Positions 10,229 through 18,698 of a DNA stretch of 64,000 nucleotides are shown here, one piece after another. Source of the DNA: Paenibacillus aurantius (GTDB lineage Bacteria; Bacillota; Bacilli; Paenibacillales; NBRC-103111); assembly GCF_032268605.1 (NCBI RefSeq), contig NZ_CP130318.1:15001-79000 (forward strand), given 5' to 3'. The number at the start of each line of letters is the position of its first letter. The first letter of the stretch is position 1. The position numbers and the translations under genes were made by a program. The notes beneath the pieces are model-generated. The model ran no database searches. It was not told the origin of the DNA and saw nothing but the letters and a program-made list of their open reading frames with translations.

Positions 10229-11381
10229 TGTTGTCGTAGCTTTGCTTATGGCCGTCATACCGGGAATGGGACACCTGTACATGAACAGGACCATCCGGGG
10301 GCTGCTGTACGGGGGATTGTTTTTTGGACCGCTGGCCTTGGCGTTCCTGTTTGTGGTTTCCAATAATGGGATCCATAAAGAAGTGATGGTACCTGTCCTG
10401 TTTGCTGGAGTCGTCTGGATCATCAACATGATCGACATGGTCTTTACTCTGGTGAACTATCGGCCAGCCCCCGGCTATGGCTATCCGGATCCCCGAGCAG
10501 CGGGAAACCCGAATCTATCCGGGAGCTTTTCGGAAGCGGGAGGAGCTGGCCCTGTCCCGAGTGATGGGGCTCCTTGGCCGGGGACATCGGAACGTCAGCA
10601 TAACGAGCGGGTGTTTACCATTCTGCTTTCGTTTATTCCCGGTTTGGGTCATTTGCAGCTGGGGCTGATGCAGAGAGGCCTGGCCTTTCTGATCTCGTTC
10701 TTTGGGTTGTTTACGATGATCGTGTTCGTTACCTTCGTTACCCGTCTGGAGGGCTTCCTGGTGTTTCTCTTCGGCCTGCCCATCATTTGGCTGTACTGCA
10801 TGTTCGATGCCGTTCAGCTCGTCCACCGCAAGCAGAAGGGAGAAGAGCTGCAGGACAAGTCCATCTTCGAAGAGTTGGAGGAAAACCGTGAGCAGGGGCG
10901 GAAAAGCCGGATAGCGGCTACCTTGCTGGCTGTCGTCCCGGGAGCGGGTCATATGTACCTGGGGCTGCAGCGGCGGGGCCTGCAGTTCATGGCTGCCTTC
11001 CTGCTCTCCATCTACGTGCTGGATACGCTGCGCCTGTCTTTGTTTCTTTTTCTCATTCCGATCATTTGGTGCTACAGCCTGTTTGATGCCCTGCAGAACA
11101 TTTCAAAGTACGGGAGGGAGGAGCTCAAGGATACGCCCCTTGTGGATTGGCTCATGAACCATCAACGATGGATCGGAATCGCCCTTCTCGCGCTGGGAGG
11201 CTATTACCTGCTGGATAACATGCTTCTGCCCATTCTGGACCGTTATGCCCCGGAGCTGAGGCTGGCTTGGAGATTCCATGCCTACTTCCAGACGGTCCTC
11301 GTTTCCCTCCTTCTGATCGGAGGGGGGATTAAGCTTATGGCCGGAAGCGGCAAACCGAAAGGGAAGGAGGGAGAAGAGTGA
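10218..11381 (+). CDS. multi-pass membrane protein with three TM2-like repeats
   Basis: The start is best placed at TTG 10218, where AAAGGGGGA lies 7 bases upstream; it overlaps the anti-sigma gene by 11 bases. The 387-residue product has three copies of a membrane-repeat motif: PGMGHLYMNRTIRG at about 15, PGLGHLQLGLMQRG at about 141 and PGAGHMYLGLQRRG at about 241. Each is followed by a hydrophobic pair of helices, resembling TM2-type domains. A Pro/Gly-rich linker covers about residues 85-125. Function is unknown. The tight operon with an ECF sigma/anti-sigma pair suggests an envelope-stress sensor or effector. Confidence 0.75.
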   Translation: MHRNVVVALLMAVIPGMGHLYMNRTIRGLLYGGLFFGPLALAFLFVVSNNGIHKEVMVPVLFAGVVWIINMIDMVFTLVNYRPAPGYGYPDPRAAGNPNLSGSFSEAGGAGPVPSDGAPWPGTSERQHNERVFTILLSFIPGLGHLQLGLMQRGLAFLISFFGLFTMIVFVTFVTRLEGFLVFLFGLPIIWLYCMFDAVQLVHRKQKGEELQDKSIFEELEENREQGRKSRIAATLLAVVPGAGHMYLGLQRRGLQFMAAFLLSIYVLDTLRLSLFLFLIPIIWCYSLFDALQNISKYGREELKDTPLVDWLMNHQRWIGIALLALGGYYLLDNMLLPILDRYAPELRLAWRFHAYFQTVLVSLLLIGGGIKLMAGSGKPKGKEGEE

Positions 11382-12043
11382 AGCGTTGGCGTGTTGGCAC
11401 GTTCTCGATGGGGGCAGCGCTCCTGCTTATGGGATTAAGCCTTCTGATGTCGATAGGGAGCGGGAAAGACTCGGCGGGCTTGCTGCTCGATTGGTGGCCG
11501 GTGATCTTCCTTCTGCTCGGCGGGGAGATTCTTCTGCATCTGTTCTTATCCAAGGAAGAGAAGTCTATGGTGTCTTACGATCTGTTCAGTCTCTTCATCG
11601 TAGGAACTCTAGTCGCTGCGGGCATCGGCATGGCTGTTCTCACCTCCACCGGTTTGGTCCAAGAGCTCCGCATGGCGGCAGGAAGGGTGGAACGGACTAG
11701 GGAGCTTCCCTATATCAAGCAGGCGGTACCGGCCGAAGTGGAGAAGATTGTGATACAGTCGGCGATTCCCGCCCTGAAGGTCGACACCATGCCGGATAAA
11801 GAGCTTCATCTCTTCGGCAGCTATCGTGTCATGGACGAGGATAAGGAAACGGCGGCCGGCCCGTCGGTAACGGAGCAGGAGGTCGCTTCCGTCCGCACGG
11901 TCGGCCGCACCCTTTACGTTCAAGTTAAGGAGCTACCCCGGAAGAGAGGCCTGGTCGACGGGTATCCGTCGGAGACAGCGACGCTTGTGCTTCCGGCGGG
12001 CATTCCGGTGGAAAGGCGCGGTTATGGCGAAGAGATGGAATAA
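11378..12043 (+). CDS. membrane protein, LiaI/LiaF-like N-terminus
   Basis: This 221-residue protein starts at GTG 11378 inside the previous stop (GTGA overlap), with GGGAAGGAGGGAG upstream. Two or three hydrophobic helices occupy about residues 8-28, 36-58 and 72-90, with WWPVIFLLLGGEI between the first two. This pattern occurs in LiaI/LiaF/DUF5668-type proteins of the cell-envelope stress response. The C-terminal half is soluble and looks beta-rich (KIVIQSAIPALKVDT, TATLVLPAGIPV), similar in character to adhesin/toastrack-like DUF4097 regions. It is the last gene of the ECF operon. The family assignment is tentative. Confidence 0.65.
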   Translation: MKRWRVGTFSMGAALLLMGLSLLMSIGSGKDSAGLLLDWWPVIFLLLGGEILLHLFLSKEEKSMVSYDLFSLFIVGTLVAAGIGMAVLTSTGLVQELRMAAGRVERTRELPYIKQAVPAEVEKIVIQSAIPALKVDTMPDKELHLFGSYRVMDEDKETAAGPSVTEQEVASVRTVGRTLYVQVKELPRKRGLVDGYPSETATLVLPAGIPVERRGYGEEME

Positions 12044-12044
12044 T

Positions 12045-12065
12045 TGTTCCCCGTGGAACATTTTT
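12045..12065 (+). terminator. ECF operon terminator
   Basis: TGTTCC pairs with GGAACA around CCGT, followed by five T, two bases after the last stop codon. Confidence 0.75.
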
Positions 12066-12087
12066 ACAAATGATTTCCGCCGCGCAG

Positions 12088-12144
12088 AAAAACCCTTGGA
12101 AAAAGGAAACCGACCGCAAGGCGGCTCTTTCCCCAAGGGTTTTC
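12088..12144. terminator. bidirectional terminator between convergent genes
   Basis: AAAACCCTTGG at about 12089-12099 pairs with CCAAGGGTTTT at 12133-12143 over an inner partly paired loop. A and T tracts flank both sides. It separates the plus-strand ECF operon from the minus-strand hydrolase gene. Confidence 0.75.
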
Positions 12145-12158
12145 GTTTGTTCAATTGC

Positions 12159-12959
12159 TCAATAGAGGCGGCCCAAAAAGCTTGTAAGCCCCACAATCAG
12201 TTGGTCGGGAGCCTCATACATGCTCATATGGCCGGAACCGTCGATCGTCACTTTGGTGATGGATGGCCGGTCAACGGAGAAGGTTTTGTCCGGAGTAATG
12301 ACTTTGTCCTCCGTTCCGGCTGCTAGCAGAACCGGCACCTGGGCATTCTCCAGCACGTGGTTCCGGTCCGGACGGCGGCGCATTCCCTCCAGGGTAGCCT
12401 TCGCCCCTTCCGGTGACGTTTCCCGCCCGATCGCCTTAACGTCCTCTACCGCAGCGGCCATCGGCTCCAAGTGCGCAGGGGCAAACAGCTTGGGGACCAA
12501 TCCTTCGATGAATTCCGGCAAGCCCTTCGTGTCGATCGTTTCGATTCCTTTGAGACGGTTGGCCTTGCCTTCCTCCGAATCGGGATGGGCCGTCGAATGA
12601 ACGAGCCCCCATCCGGCCAATAAGCCCGGGTTCTTCTCGGCCAGGGCTAAAGTAATGTAGCCGCCGAGGGAATGCCCAAGTACGACCGTCTTGGCTATGC
12701 CGAGCTCCTGAAGCAGAGCCTCGATATCGGAAGCGAAGGCTTCCATCTCGTATGGTCCTGGGGGGGCGTCCGATTGGCCGTGACCCCGCAGGTCCGGCAC
12801 GATCACCCGGTATTGGCCGCTAATTGCGGGAATAACTTTCTCCCAATACCGGGAGCTTCCGCAAAACCCATGAAGCAAAACCACGGGGTTTCCGCTTCCC
12901 TGCTCTTGATAGGCTAGGGTAGTCCCGTTAACGTTTATTTTCTTGCTCTCCATGTCCAT
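12159..12959 (-). CDS. alpha/beta hydrolase
   Basis: This 266-residue protein has a complete alpha/beta-hydrolase fold. It has the oxyanion HG motif (LLHGFCG, about 28-34), the nucleophile elbow GHSLGG with Ser97, acid Asp218 (GTEDKV) and His244 (GSGHMSMYEAP). Substrate cannot be told; homologues include esterases and carotenoid- or lactone-type hydrolases. Two ATG codons (12959 and 12953) are both near the AGGAGGAGGG site, so the first two residues are uncertain. It is transcribed alone, converging on the ECF operon and divergent from the acyltransferase gene. Confidence 0.88.
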   Translation of the reverse strand: MDMESKKINVNGTTLAYQEQGSGNPVVLLHGFCGSSRYWEKVIPAISGQYRVIVPDLRGHGQSDAPPGPYEMEAFASDIEALLQELGIAKTVVLGHSLGGYITLALAEKNPGLLAGWGLVHSTAHPDSEEGKANRLKGIETIDTKGLPEFIEGLVPKLFAPAHLEPMAAAVEDVKAIGRETSPEGAKATLEGMRRRPDRNHVLENAQVPVLLAAGTEDKVITPDKTFSVDRPSITKVTIDGSGHMSMYEAPDQLIVGLTSFLGRLY

Positions 12960-13109
12960 CCCTCCTCCTATTACTATACCCCAATTGAGGGGGAGGCCCA
13001 AACAAGGGGACGTCTGGAGGAAAAGCCGCTGTCGTCCGTTGTTGAGGATGGGCAGGGGTGCTATAGTAAGTAAGGCAATAATGTTAGAGGTTCGGGCAAG
13101 GAGGAAGGC

Positions 13110-14162
13110 ATGCGCAAGGAAAGAATCACGGAACTGGAAACCGTTCGGGCTTTGGCGATATTGGCCGTCCTGGTGATCCACGTAACCGCATCGGGAACCG
13201 TCGAGCTTCCGTCCGGTGGAGTTTCCCGAGGGATATATTTGGTGTTGAACAAGCTCAGCAATTTCTCGGTGCCGGCCTTTGTGCTGATGAGCGGCCTGGT
13301 GCTGTTCTACCGGTACGGGGACGACTGGGGAAAGGGACAGGCCGCGGCCTTCTACCGCAAGCGGCTGCAGTACATCGTTCTGCCTTACCTCGTGTGGTCG
13401 GGCTTCTATATCGTCTATAACCGGCTTATCCATGGGGAGGCGGTCACCGGAATCACGCTTTCCCGGCTCGGGGACAACCTGCTGTGGGGAGAAGCGTCGT
13501 ATCATCTCTATTTCATCGTGCTGATCGTTCAATATTATGCCCTGTTTCCTCTATTGATGGCCGCCGCCAAAAAAGGAGGGGGCGGGTCCCTGCTTCTCAT
13601 CGGTCTTGTTCTTCAAGCAGGGGCGTTCTATTATAACCATGCGGTAGCGGAAATTCCCCACCGTTCGGCTTTTGGGCTGACCTACCTGGGGGAATTCTGC
13701 ATCGGGGGCGCCCTGGGTCTGGGCTACCGGGAGTGGATTAGCCGCTTGAAGCCCCGCCAGACGGCCGTGTGGGCCCTGTCCGGGCTTCTGGGAGCGGGCC
13801 TGGCGTGGATTCACCTGGCGGGACCGGACCGCTTCTCCTGGGGCCCTGAGGGGGCGGAGGCAATCGTGCACGCTTACTCCGTCGCCGTCTCGGTCGCGCT
13901 GCTGCTGGCCGGGAGCTCCCTGCTTCGATCCTCGCCGGGGATGGCCCGATTCCTCACCGCGCTCGGCGCCGCATCCTTCGGCGTGTACCTTATCCATCCC
14001 GCCGTGCTCACGGCCTGGGCGGTTTCCTTCTCGTACCCGCCGGGATCACCCGCGTATCACTTGTCAAATGCGGGAGCCTTCGCGGTTGGTCTGGCTGTGT
14101 CCTGGGGGGTCTTTCTGCTCCTAAGAAGAGCCAAAGCCGGCTGGGTCCTGCTTGGAAAATAA
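13110..14162 (+). CDS. membrane acyltransferase (acyltransferase family 3)
   Basis: This 350-residue integral membrane protein has about ten hydrophobic helices and the family-3 signature at the N-terminus: ELETVRALAILAVLVIHV, with the conserved Arg near 13 and His near 24. Relatives O-acetylate cell-surface polysaccharides, peptidoglycan or lipids (OatA, WecH types). There is no extracellular SGNH domain, so it is the membrane part alone. A GGAGGA site precedes ATG. It is monocistronic with its own terminator. The substrate is unknown. Confidence 0.85.
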   Translation: MRKERITELETVRALAILAVLVIHVTASGTVELPSGGVSRGIYLVLNKLSNFSVPAFVLMSGLVLFYRYGDDWGKGQAAAFYRKRLQYIVLPYLVWSGFYIVYNRLIHGEAVTGITLSRLGDNLLWGEASYHLYFIVLIVQYYALFPLLMAAAKKGGGGSLLLIGLVLQAGAFYYNHAVAEIPHRSAFGLTYLGEFCIGGALGLGYREWISRLKPRQTAVWALSGLLGAGLAWIHLAGPDRFSWGPEGAEAIVHAYSVAVSVALLLAGSSLLRSSPGMARFLTALGAASFGVYLIHPAVLTAWAVSFSYPPGSPAYHLSNAGAFAVGLAVSWGVFLLLRRAKAGWVLLGK

Positions 14163-14200
14163 AATAGGCCGAGAAGTCCTGAGGACGTTCTCGACCTTTG

Positions 14201-14223
14201 GCCGTCCGCTGGACGGCTTTTTA
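14201..14223 (+). terminator. acyltransferase gene terminator
   Basis: GCCGTCC pairs with GGACGGC around GCT, followed by TTTTTATT. A second imperfect hairpin (GAGAAGTCC/GGACGTTCTC) lies just before it. Confidence 0.85.
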
Positions 14224-14330
14224 TTATGCTTATAGCAGGAAAGGCGGTCCGACCAGCTGCCGAGCGTACCGTCGCTGAACGCCAGGAGCCAGCCTGGCCA
14301 GCCGGTGCACAGGGAAAGCAGCCCGGAACC

Positions 14331-15314
14331 TTAAGCCCCGTTCCCGGGGATCGTGACCGGTAGGCCCGTGCGGGCCGATTCGTTGGCCGCCATCGTCACC
14401 TCGTGCGTCTTCAAGGAATCTTCGTAATCGGAGAGGATGCCGGAACGGTCCCCCGTCCGGAGGGCCCGGATGAAGGCTTCATTCTCGTTGTACATCGGCT
14501 TCGTCTGGTTGTTGTACTGGGTCACGGTGTCCGCGGTAGCTCTTTTTAAGCAAGCCTCGCGAATTTCGTAAATGCCGTCGTTCGTATAAATATCAAGGCC
14601 GACGGTATGGTAGTTCGGGATAAGGCACGTGTTGGAAATCGTGGCCACTGAGCCATCGGCGAGCTTCATCGTCACCGTGCCGACGTCGGATACATCGGCG
14701 CCTTCCACGACTTCATGCATCACCCGGTGGCTGTAAGCGGCATAGACCTCTGTGATCTCGCCAACCAGGTAGCGGAGAAGATCCGTGATATGGGTCGTCT
14801 GTTCCACGAATTGGCCGCCGGAGCCCTTCTGAACGATCCACCACGGAGCCCGGGGCATCGTGCCCATCCAGTAGCCGAGGGACATCCCGATCTTAGTATT
14901 CAGCAGGAGTTCCTTCGCCTTCTGGGCCGAATCGAGGTAACGCCAGTGATACCCTACCGACGTAAGCAGGTTCTGCTCCCGGATGCGGGCCGCCAGCCGG
15001 CGGGGAAGGGCGAGATCGGTGCCAAGAGGCTTCTCCACCAGAAAAGGAATGCCCCGGTCGATCAGGAGCTCCTCCAGCCCGTCATGGCTGTCGGGAGGGA
15101 CGCAGATGTAGACAGCGTCGAGCCTCCGGTCGTCGAGCATCTGCTCCAGGGACTCATAGGCGCGGGCATCCTTCCACTCGCGCGCCGCTTTCTCGGAGTG
15201 GGCCATCCGGGTGCCGGTAAAGCCGGCGACGGTCACTCCCTCAAGAGAAGACAAATGATTTTGGTGGGCACGGGCGATTCCGCCGGTTCCCACAAATCCT
15301 ATTTGAAGAGTCAT
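14331..15314 (-). CDS. Gfo/Idh/MocA family oxidoreductase
   Basis: This is a 327-residue NAD(P)-dependent sugar or inositol dehydrogenase-like enzyme. The N-terminal Rossmann fold has GFVGTGGIARAH (about 5-16). The conserved EKPLG lysine motif lies near residue 100. The C-terminal half is the family's alpha/beta sheet domain, with WIVQKGSGGQFVEQTTH resembling the substrate-binding helix. ATG 15314 is chosen because AAAGGAGG lies 9 bases upstream; a longer open frame runs into tRNA genes and is artefactual. The substrate is unknown. It stands alone between convergent terminators. Confidence 0.9.
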   Translation of the reverse strand: MTLQIGFVGTGGIARAHQNHLSSLEGVTVAGFTGTRMAHSEKAAREWKDARAYESLEQMLDDRRLDAVYICVPPDSHDGLEELLIDRGIPFLVEKPLGTDLALPRRLAARIREQNLLTSVGYHWRYLDSAQKAKELLLNTKIGMSLGYWMGTMPRAPWWIVQKGSGGQFVEQTTHITDLLRYLVGEITEVYAAYSHRVMHEVVEGADVSDVGTVTMKLADGSVATISNTCLIPNYHTVGLDIYTNDGIYEIREACLKRATADTVTQYNNQTKPMYNENEAFIRALRTGDRSGILSDYEDSLKTHEVTMAANESARTGLPVTIPGNGA

Positions 15315-15546
15315 CACATCAGGCCTCCTTTTTGCCTTGGGGTACCTATCTATTATACCGGAACCGGGGGGAGCGAACCAACCCGGGGAGCAGGAGGGGG
15401 CGTAAGCGGCACGGTCTTTCGACAGCCTGCTTCCCTGGGTACGTCCTTCCATGAGGATGAGAGAAAAGGACGGGCGGCAAGAGGGAAGGGGCGGAAAAAG
15501 CGAGGCCTGTAGGGGATAATCCGGTACGTCCAACCGCGTTCCAATC

Positions 15547-15580
15547 AAAAAAGCGGCATCGTCTACATAGACAATGCCGC
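15547..15580 (-). terminator. terminator of the tRNA-Arg/tRNA-Pro unit
   Basis: Read on the minus strand, GCGGCATTGTCTA pairs with TAGACGATGCCGC (with a G-U pair that only works on this strand), followed by TTTTTTGATT. It lies 15 bases after tRNA-Pro. Confidence 0.88.
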
Positions 15581-15595
15581 TGTTGCGGGTATGTA

Positions 15596-15672
15596 TGGTC
15601 GAGACGACAGGATTTGAACCTGCGACCTCTTGCTCCCGAAGCAAGCGCTCTACCAAGCTGAGCCACGTCTCG
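15596..15672 (-). tRNA. tRNA-Pro (anticodon CGG)
   Basis: This is a 77-base tRNA on the minus strand. The acceptor CGAGACG pairs with CGTCTCG; discriminator A and encoded CCA follow. The anticodon arm CTTGC-TTCGGGA-GCAAG gives CGG, reading CCG proline codons. It lies 8 bases after tRNA-Arg. Confidence 0.96.
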
Positions 15673-15680
15673 AGGATGAA

Positions 15681-15757
15681 TGGCGTTCCCGAGAGGATTC
15701 GAACCTCCGACCTGCAGTTTAGGAAACTGTCGCTCTATCCTGCTGAGCTACGGGAAC
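15681..15757 (-). tRNA. tRNA-Arg (anticodon CCU)
   Basis: This is a 77-base tRNA on the minus strand. The acceptor GTTCCCG pairs with CGGGAAC; discriminator G and encoded CCA follow. The anticodon loop TTCCTAA gives CCT, reading AGG arginine codons. The sequence is close to the Bacillus tRNA-Arg(CCU). Confidence 0.96.
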
Positions 15758-15906
15758 GCAGCAATCATTATTATAGCATAAACCCCTCGTTTGAGGAAGA
15801 CTCTAACTTTTCCCTGTCCGTGCCTTATCTGCCAAAGATGGAGTCCGTGGATAGGATCGTCGGCACAACGAAATCTATCCCGCCCGCCAAGTTACCGGAA
15901 AAGCCC

Positions 15907-16842
15907 TTAAGCGATATCCTTCGTGGTTTCCCTTCCCGCTTCCGGTCGGGAACGCGACGGGCGGGCGGCCTCCAGCTTGCGGCCCAGCCCTTCGAACCGC
16001 TCGGTGAAGGCGGCGTAGAACCGGGATCCGACGATCCAGTCGGAGAGCTTCACGCAGCCGTACGCGAAGAGCATGCCCGCCGCGACATCAAGCACCCAGT
16101 GAATTTTGAGGTACATGGTGGCGGTGATAATCGAGAAGCCGTAGACGCCGATGACCCAGCGATACCAGCGGCTTTTCTCCCGGTAAGCAAGCAGGATGGC
16201 GGCAAAGGCGATGGAGGTATGCATACTCGGAAAACAATTGATGACGGTAAAGAACACATCGTCGCCGGTCAGCCCGCGCTCAAGCAGATCCGGCGTCCCC
16301 TGCACATGCCACACCTCCTGAAGAAGGATGGTGTTGTAGAACGGCAGAATGAGCGGAACCTGCAGCAGGTAGCCGGCCAGGGAATACTGCCCAAGCTTGC
16401 GCACGTCCTTAGTGAAGAAAGCGCGAATGACACAGATCCAATAGGATAGCGTGAAGCCGTAGCTGTAGACCCACTGCATGTACTTGGTAAGCCAGTAGGG
16501 CTGCCAAACCCGCAGGAAGGCGGCGTCGTTCAGCGGGATCGAATTAAACCACTCGTTCCAGTTGACGATATGATGGACCGACGAGGTCTGCCAGCCGACG
16601 ACCTTCTCCCACAAAGGATTGGCGTAGGTATAGATCACGAAAAAAGCGAGCAGGGTAATGAAGCCCGCCGGCATAAACTGAATCCACGAAATGGGCTTGG
16701 CGTCTTTGCGGGTCCCCCATAGGGCGGCGAGCAGCACGAGGATGCACAGAATGCCCCAATTCTGGACGCGGGTAATCGCGTAAAGGACCGCTGCCGTGGC
16801 CGCGGCGAGGCCCGTCATGTAAAGCTTGGTCATAGCAGACAA
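15907..16842 (-). CDS. PAP2-superfamily membrane enzyme (inositolphosphotransferase-like)
   Basis: This 311-residue multi-spanning membrane protein has the PAP2 phosphatase/transferase motifs late in the chain: CFPSMHTSIAFA and HWVLDVAAG, whose Ser-x-His and His-x4-Asp elements form the active site. The layout resembles the PAP2_3 (Aur1/Ipt1-like) group, which handles lipid phosphates. The start is TTG at 16842, because AAAGGAG lies 8 bases upstream; ATG at 16833 is too far from it. The glycosyltransferase and tadA genes lie upstream on the same strand. A lipid-modification role is inference. Confidence 0.82.
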   Translation of the reverse strand: MSAMTKLYMTGLAAATAAVLYAITRVQNWGILCILVLLAALWGTRKDAKPISWIQFMPAGFITLLAFFVIYTYANPLWEKVVGWQTSSVHHIVNWNEWFNSIPLNDAAFLRVWQPYWLTKYMQWVYSYGFTLSYWICVIRAFFTKDVRKLGQYSLAGYLLQVPLILPFYNTILLQEVWHVQGTPDLLERGLTGDDVFFTVINCFPSMHTSIAFAAILLAYREKSRWYRWVIGVYGFSIITATMYLKIHWVLDVAAGMLFAYGCVKLSDWIVGSRFYAAFTERFEGLGRKLEAARPSRSRPEAGRETTKDIA

Positions 16843-16929
16843 GATAAAATCTCCTTTGGTTCGTTCGGTTCGCGCAGAAAGCGCACCCTCTATTATAGCG
16901 CAGGCGAGGGGCGGGACAACCCGGTTTTT

Positions 16930-18159
16930 TTAGGAAGCTGCTGAGGCAGGAGCCGGTTTCCTGAGTCGCCTTAGGGACAGCAGATAGGAAGCGGCGAAAA
17001 GAGCGACCAGCGGCATCAACGGCACGGAATAGCGGGAATGGGCCAAATAAATCATATGCAGTAGGCTCATGTAGCCAAGCAGGAGCAGAATAACCTGCGC
17101 CACCGGATGACGGCGGGCTTTCCACATGCCGATAAAGCCGGGGAGGAGAATCACGTAATGGCACAGGATGGCGGCGGCGAGAGGAACCCCCGGAATCGGC
17201 ATCCAATAGAACACATCGCCCCAGAACAGAAGAAATTTCCCGACGGTATACCAGCTCGCGTAGGTCCAGAACGAATGGGTGAATCCTTCCTTAATCCGTT
17301 CCATAGCTCGCTCCCGGTCGATCTGGTCATTGATCCACAGGTCGTCGGTGGTGTGCCAAGTCCGCTGCTCCTCAAGAAAAAGAGAGGGGACGGTCCACGG
17401 GTACGTTCCGAGAAGAAGCGGGTTGCCGCTCGCCCGGGTCAGGGGGATGAATTCCCCGCCGGATACCTCGTAGTTGCGCACCCACCAGGGAAGCAGGCAA
17501 AGCACAAACACGGCCGCGGTAACGAGACCCGAGCGGATCAGCCGCGGCCAAGGAATGTTACGGCGGTAGAGCAGCAGAAGGAAGAGCAGGCCGGGCCATA
17601 AGGCGATCGTCGGCCGAACATAAACCGCAGCGGCCCAGACGAGTCCGAACAGCAGGGCTCGACTCCAGGTGGGTCTTTCCTCCGCCAGCAAGGCCATGTA
17701 CAGAAGAAGCATCACCAACAAGGTGAACAGCGCCTCGGTGAATATAAAATTCGATACGAGCCATAGAGGCGGGTATAGGCAGCATAGGGCCACGGCGAGC
17801 AGGGAGGCCTTCGCGGAAACCATCCGGAGCCCGATTCGGTAGAGCAGCCACAGCGCTCCCGTCACCATGACGGCCTGCAGAATACGCACCGTCTGCTCCA
17901 GAATCAAACCGGGTCCGGTTATGGTCATAACGGCCGCCAGAAAACCGGGAAGGGCCGGCGTTATAAAGGCTGTCGGCCGGGAGGGGTCGTTATAGGTGAA
18001 CCTTCCCGTTTCTAGCAGAATCCGTGCCGATTCCAGATAGCCTCTATCATCGGAATGATAGTCATAAGCGGCTCCGTGCAGGAGAACAAGCAAGATTTTG
18101 AGCAGCAGACTTCCACCGAGCAGCAGCCATAGCATCCAGCGGATGCGGGGGGATTCCAT
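16930..18159 (-). CDS. polyprenyl-phosphate-sugar glycosyltransferase, family 39-like
   Basis: This 409-residue membrane protein has about 11-12 hydrophobic segments. The first outer loop carries an acidic pair (YHSDDRGYLE, about residues 30-39), as in the protein-mannosyltransferase/ArnT-like (PMT_2) group, which transfers a sugar from a polyprenyl-phosphate donor to a protein or lipid. ATG 18159 is chosen, with GGAAAGGAAG upstream; the longer open frame overlaps tadA. It sits between tadA and the PAP2 enzyme on the minus strand, and may act with the latter on lipid-linked sugars. Acceptor unknown. Confidence 0.8.
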   Translation of the reverse strand: MESPRIRWMLWLLLGGSLLLKILLVLLHGAAYDYHSDDRGYLESARILLETGRFTYNDPSRPTAFITPALPGFLAAVMTITGPGLILEQTVRILQAVMVTGALWLLYRIGLRMVSAKASLLAVALCCLYPPLWLVSNFIFTEALFTLLVMLLLYMALLAEERPTWSRALLFGLVWAAAVYVRPTIALWPGLLFLLLLYRRNIPWPRLIRSGLVTAAVFVLCLLPWWVRNYEVSGGEFIPLTRASGNPLLLGTYPWTVPSLFLEEQRTWHTTDDLWINDQIDRERAMERIKEGFTHSFWTYASWYTVGKFLLFWGDVFYWMPIPGVPLAAAILCHYVILLPGFIGMWKARRHPVAQVILLLLGYMSLLHMIYLAHSRYSVPLMPLVALFAASYLLSLRRLRKPAPASAAS

Positions 18160-18200
18160 CGACAGCAGCTTCCTTTCCAAGTGAAATACGGGGATTCGAG

Positions 18201-18671
18201 TTAAAGCGGCTTTCGGCGGCTTTCCCGAAGCTCCCGAAAAAACCGGCTCAGCATGGAGGAGCATTCCTCCTGCAGCACACCGGCCGTAATCTCCACCCGG
18301 TGATTGAACCGGGGCTCCTGGAGCAGATTCATTAGCGTACCCGCACAGCCGGCTTTCGGATCGGGCGTCCCGTAGATAACATGAGGAACGCGGGATTGAA
18401 CGATGGCCCCGGCACACATCGGGCAAGGCTCGAGCGTGACATAGAGCCGGCAGTCCAGGAGCCTCCATGCACCCAGGCGGCCGCTTGCTTCACGGATGGC
18501 GAGCATTTCGGCATGGGAGGTAGGGTCATAGGAGGTTTCCCGCAAGTTATGGCCTCTGCCAATGACCTGCCCGTTCTTGACCACGACGGCTCCAATCGGC
18601 ACTTCGCCCAACGCTTTAGCCTTCTCCGCTTCTTTCAAGGCTTCCCTCATCCAAACCTGGTGGTCCTCCAT
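18201..18671 (-). CDS. tadA: tRNA(Arg) adenosine-34 deaminase
   Basis: TadA converts A34 to inosine in the ACG anticodon of tRNA-Arg so that it reads CGU, CGC and CGA. It has 156 residues. The zinc cytidine-deaminase-like site is complete: HAE in SHAEMLAI and PCxxC in LEPCPMC. The ATG at 18671 has AAGGAGG 6 bases upstream. In Bacillus tadA is followed by the SRP RNA and dnaX; here it leads instead into a glycosyltransferase gene, so the order is rearranged. Confidence 0.95.
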   Translation of the reverse strand: MEDHQVWMREALKEAEKAKALGEVPIGAVVVKNGQVIGRGHNLRETSYDPTSHAEMLAIREASGRLGAWRLLDCRLYVTLEPCPMCAGAIVQSRVPHVIYGTPDPKAGCAGTLMNLLQEPRFNHRVEITAGVLQEECSSMLSRFFRELRESRRKPL

Positions 18672-18698
18672 GGGCAGCCTCCTTTCTCTCGTCAAGAT

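Noticed and set aside
14331-15656. 441-codon version of the minus-strand Gfo/Idh gene
   Set aside because: The extra 114 codons run back over tRNA-Pro sequence; the good ribosome site selects ATG 15314.
15574-16449. Plus-strand 291-codon open frame over the tRNA pair and the PAP2 gene
   Set aside because: It is antisense to two tRNAs and to a well-supported membrane protein gene.
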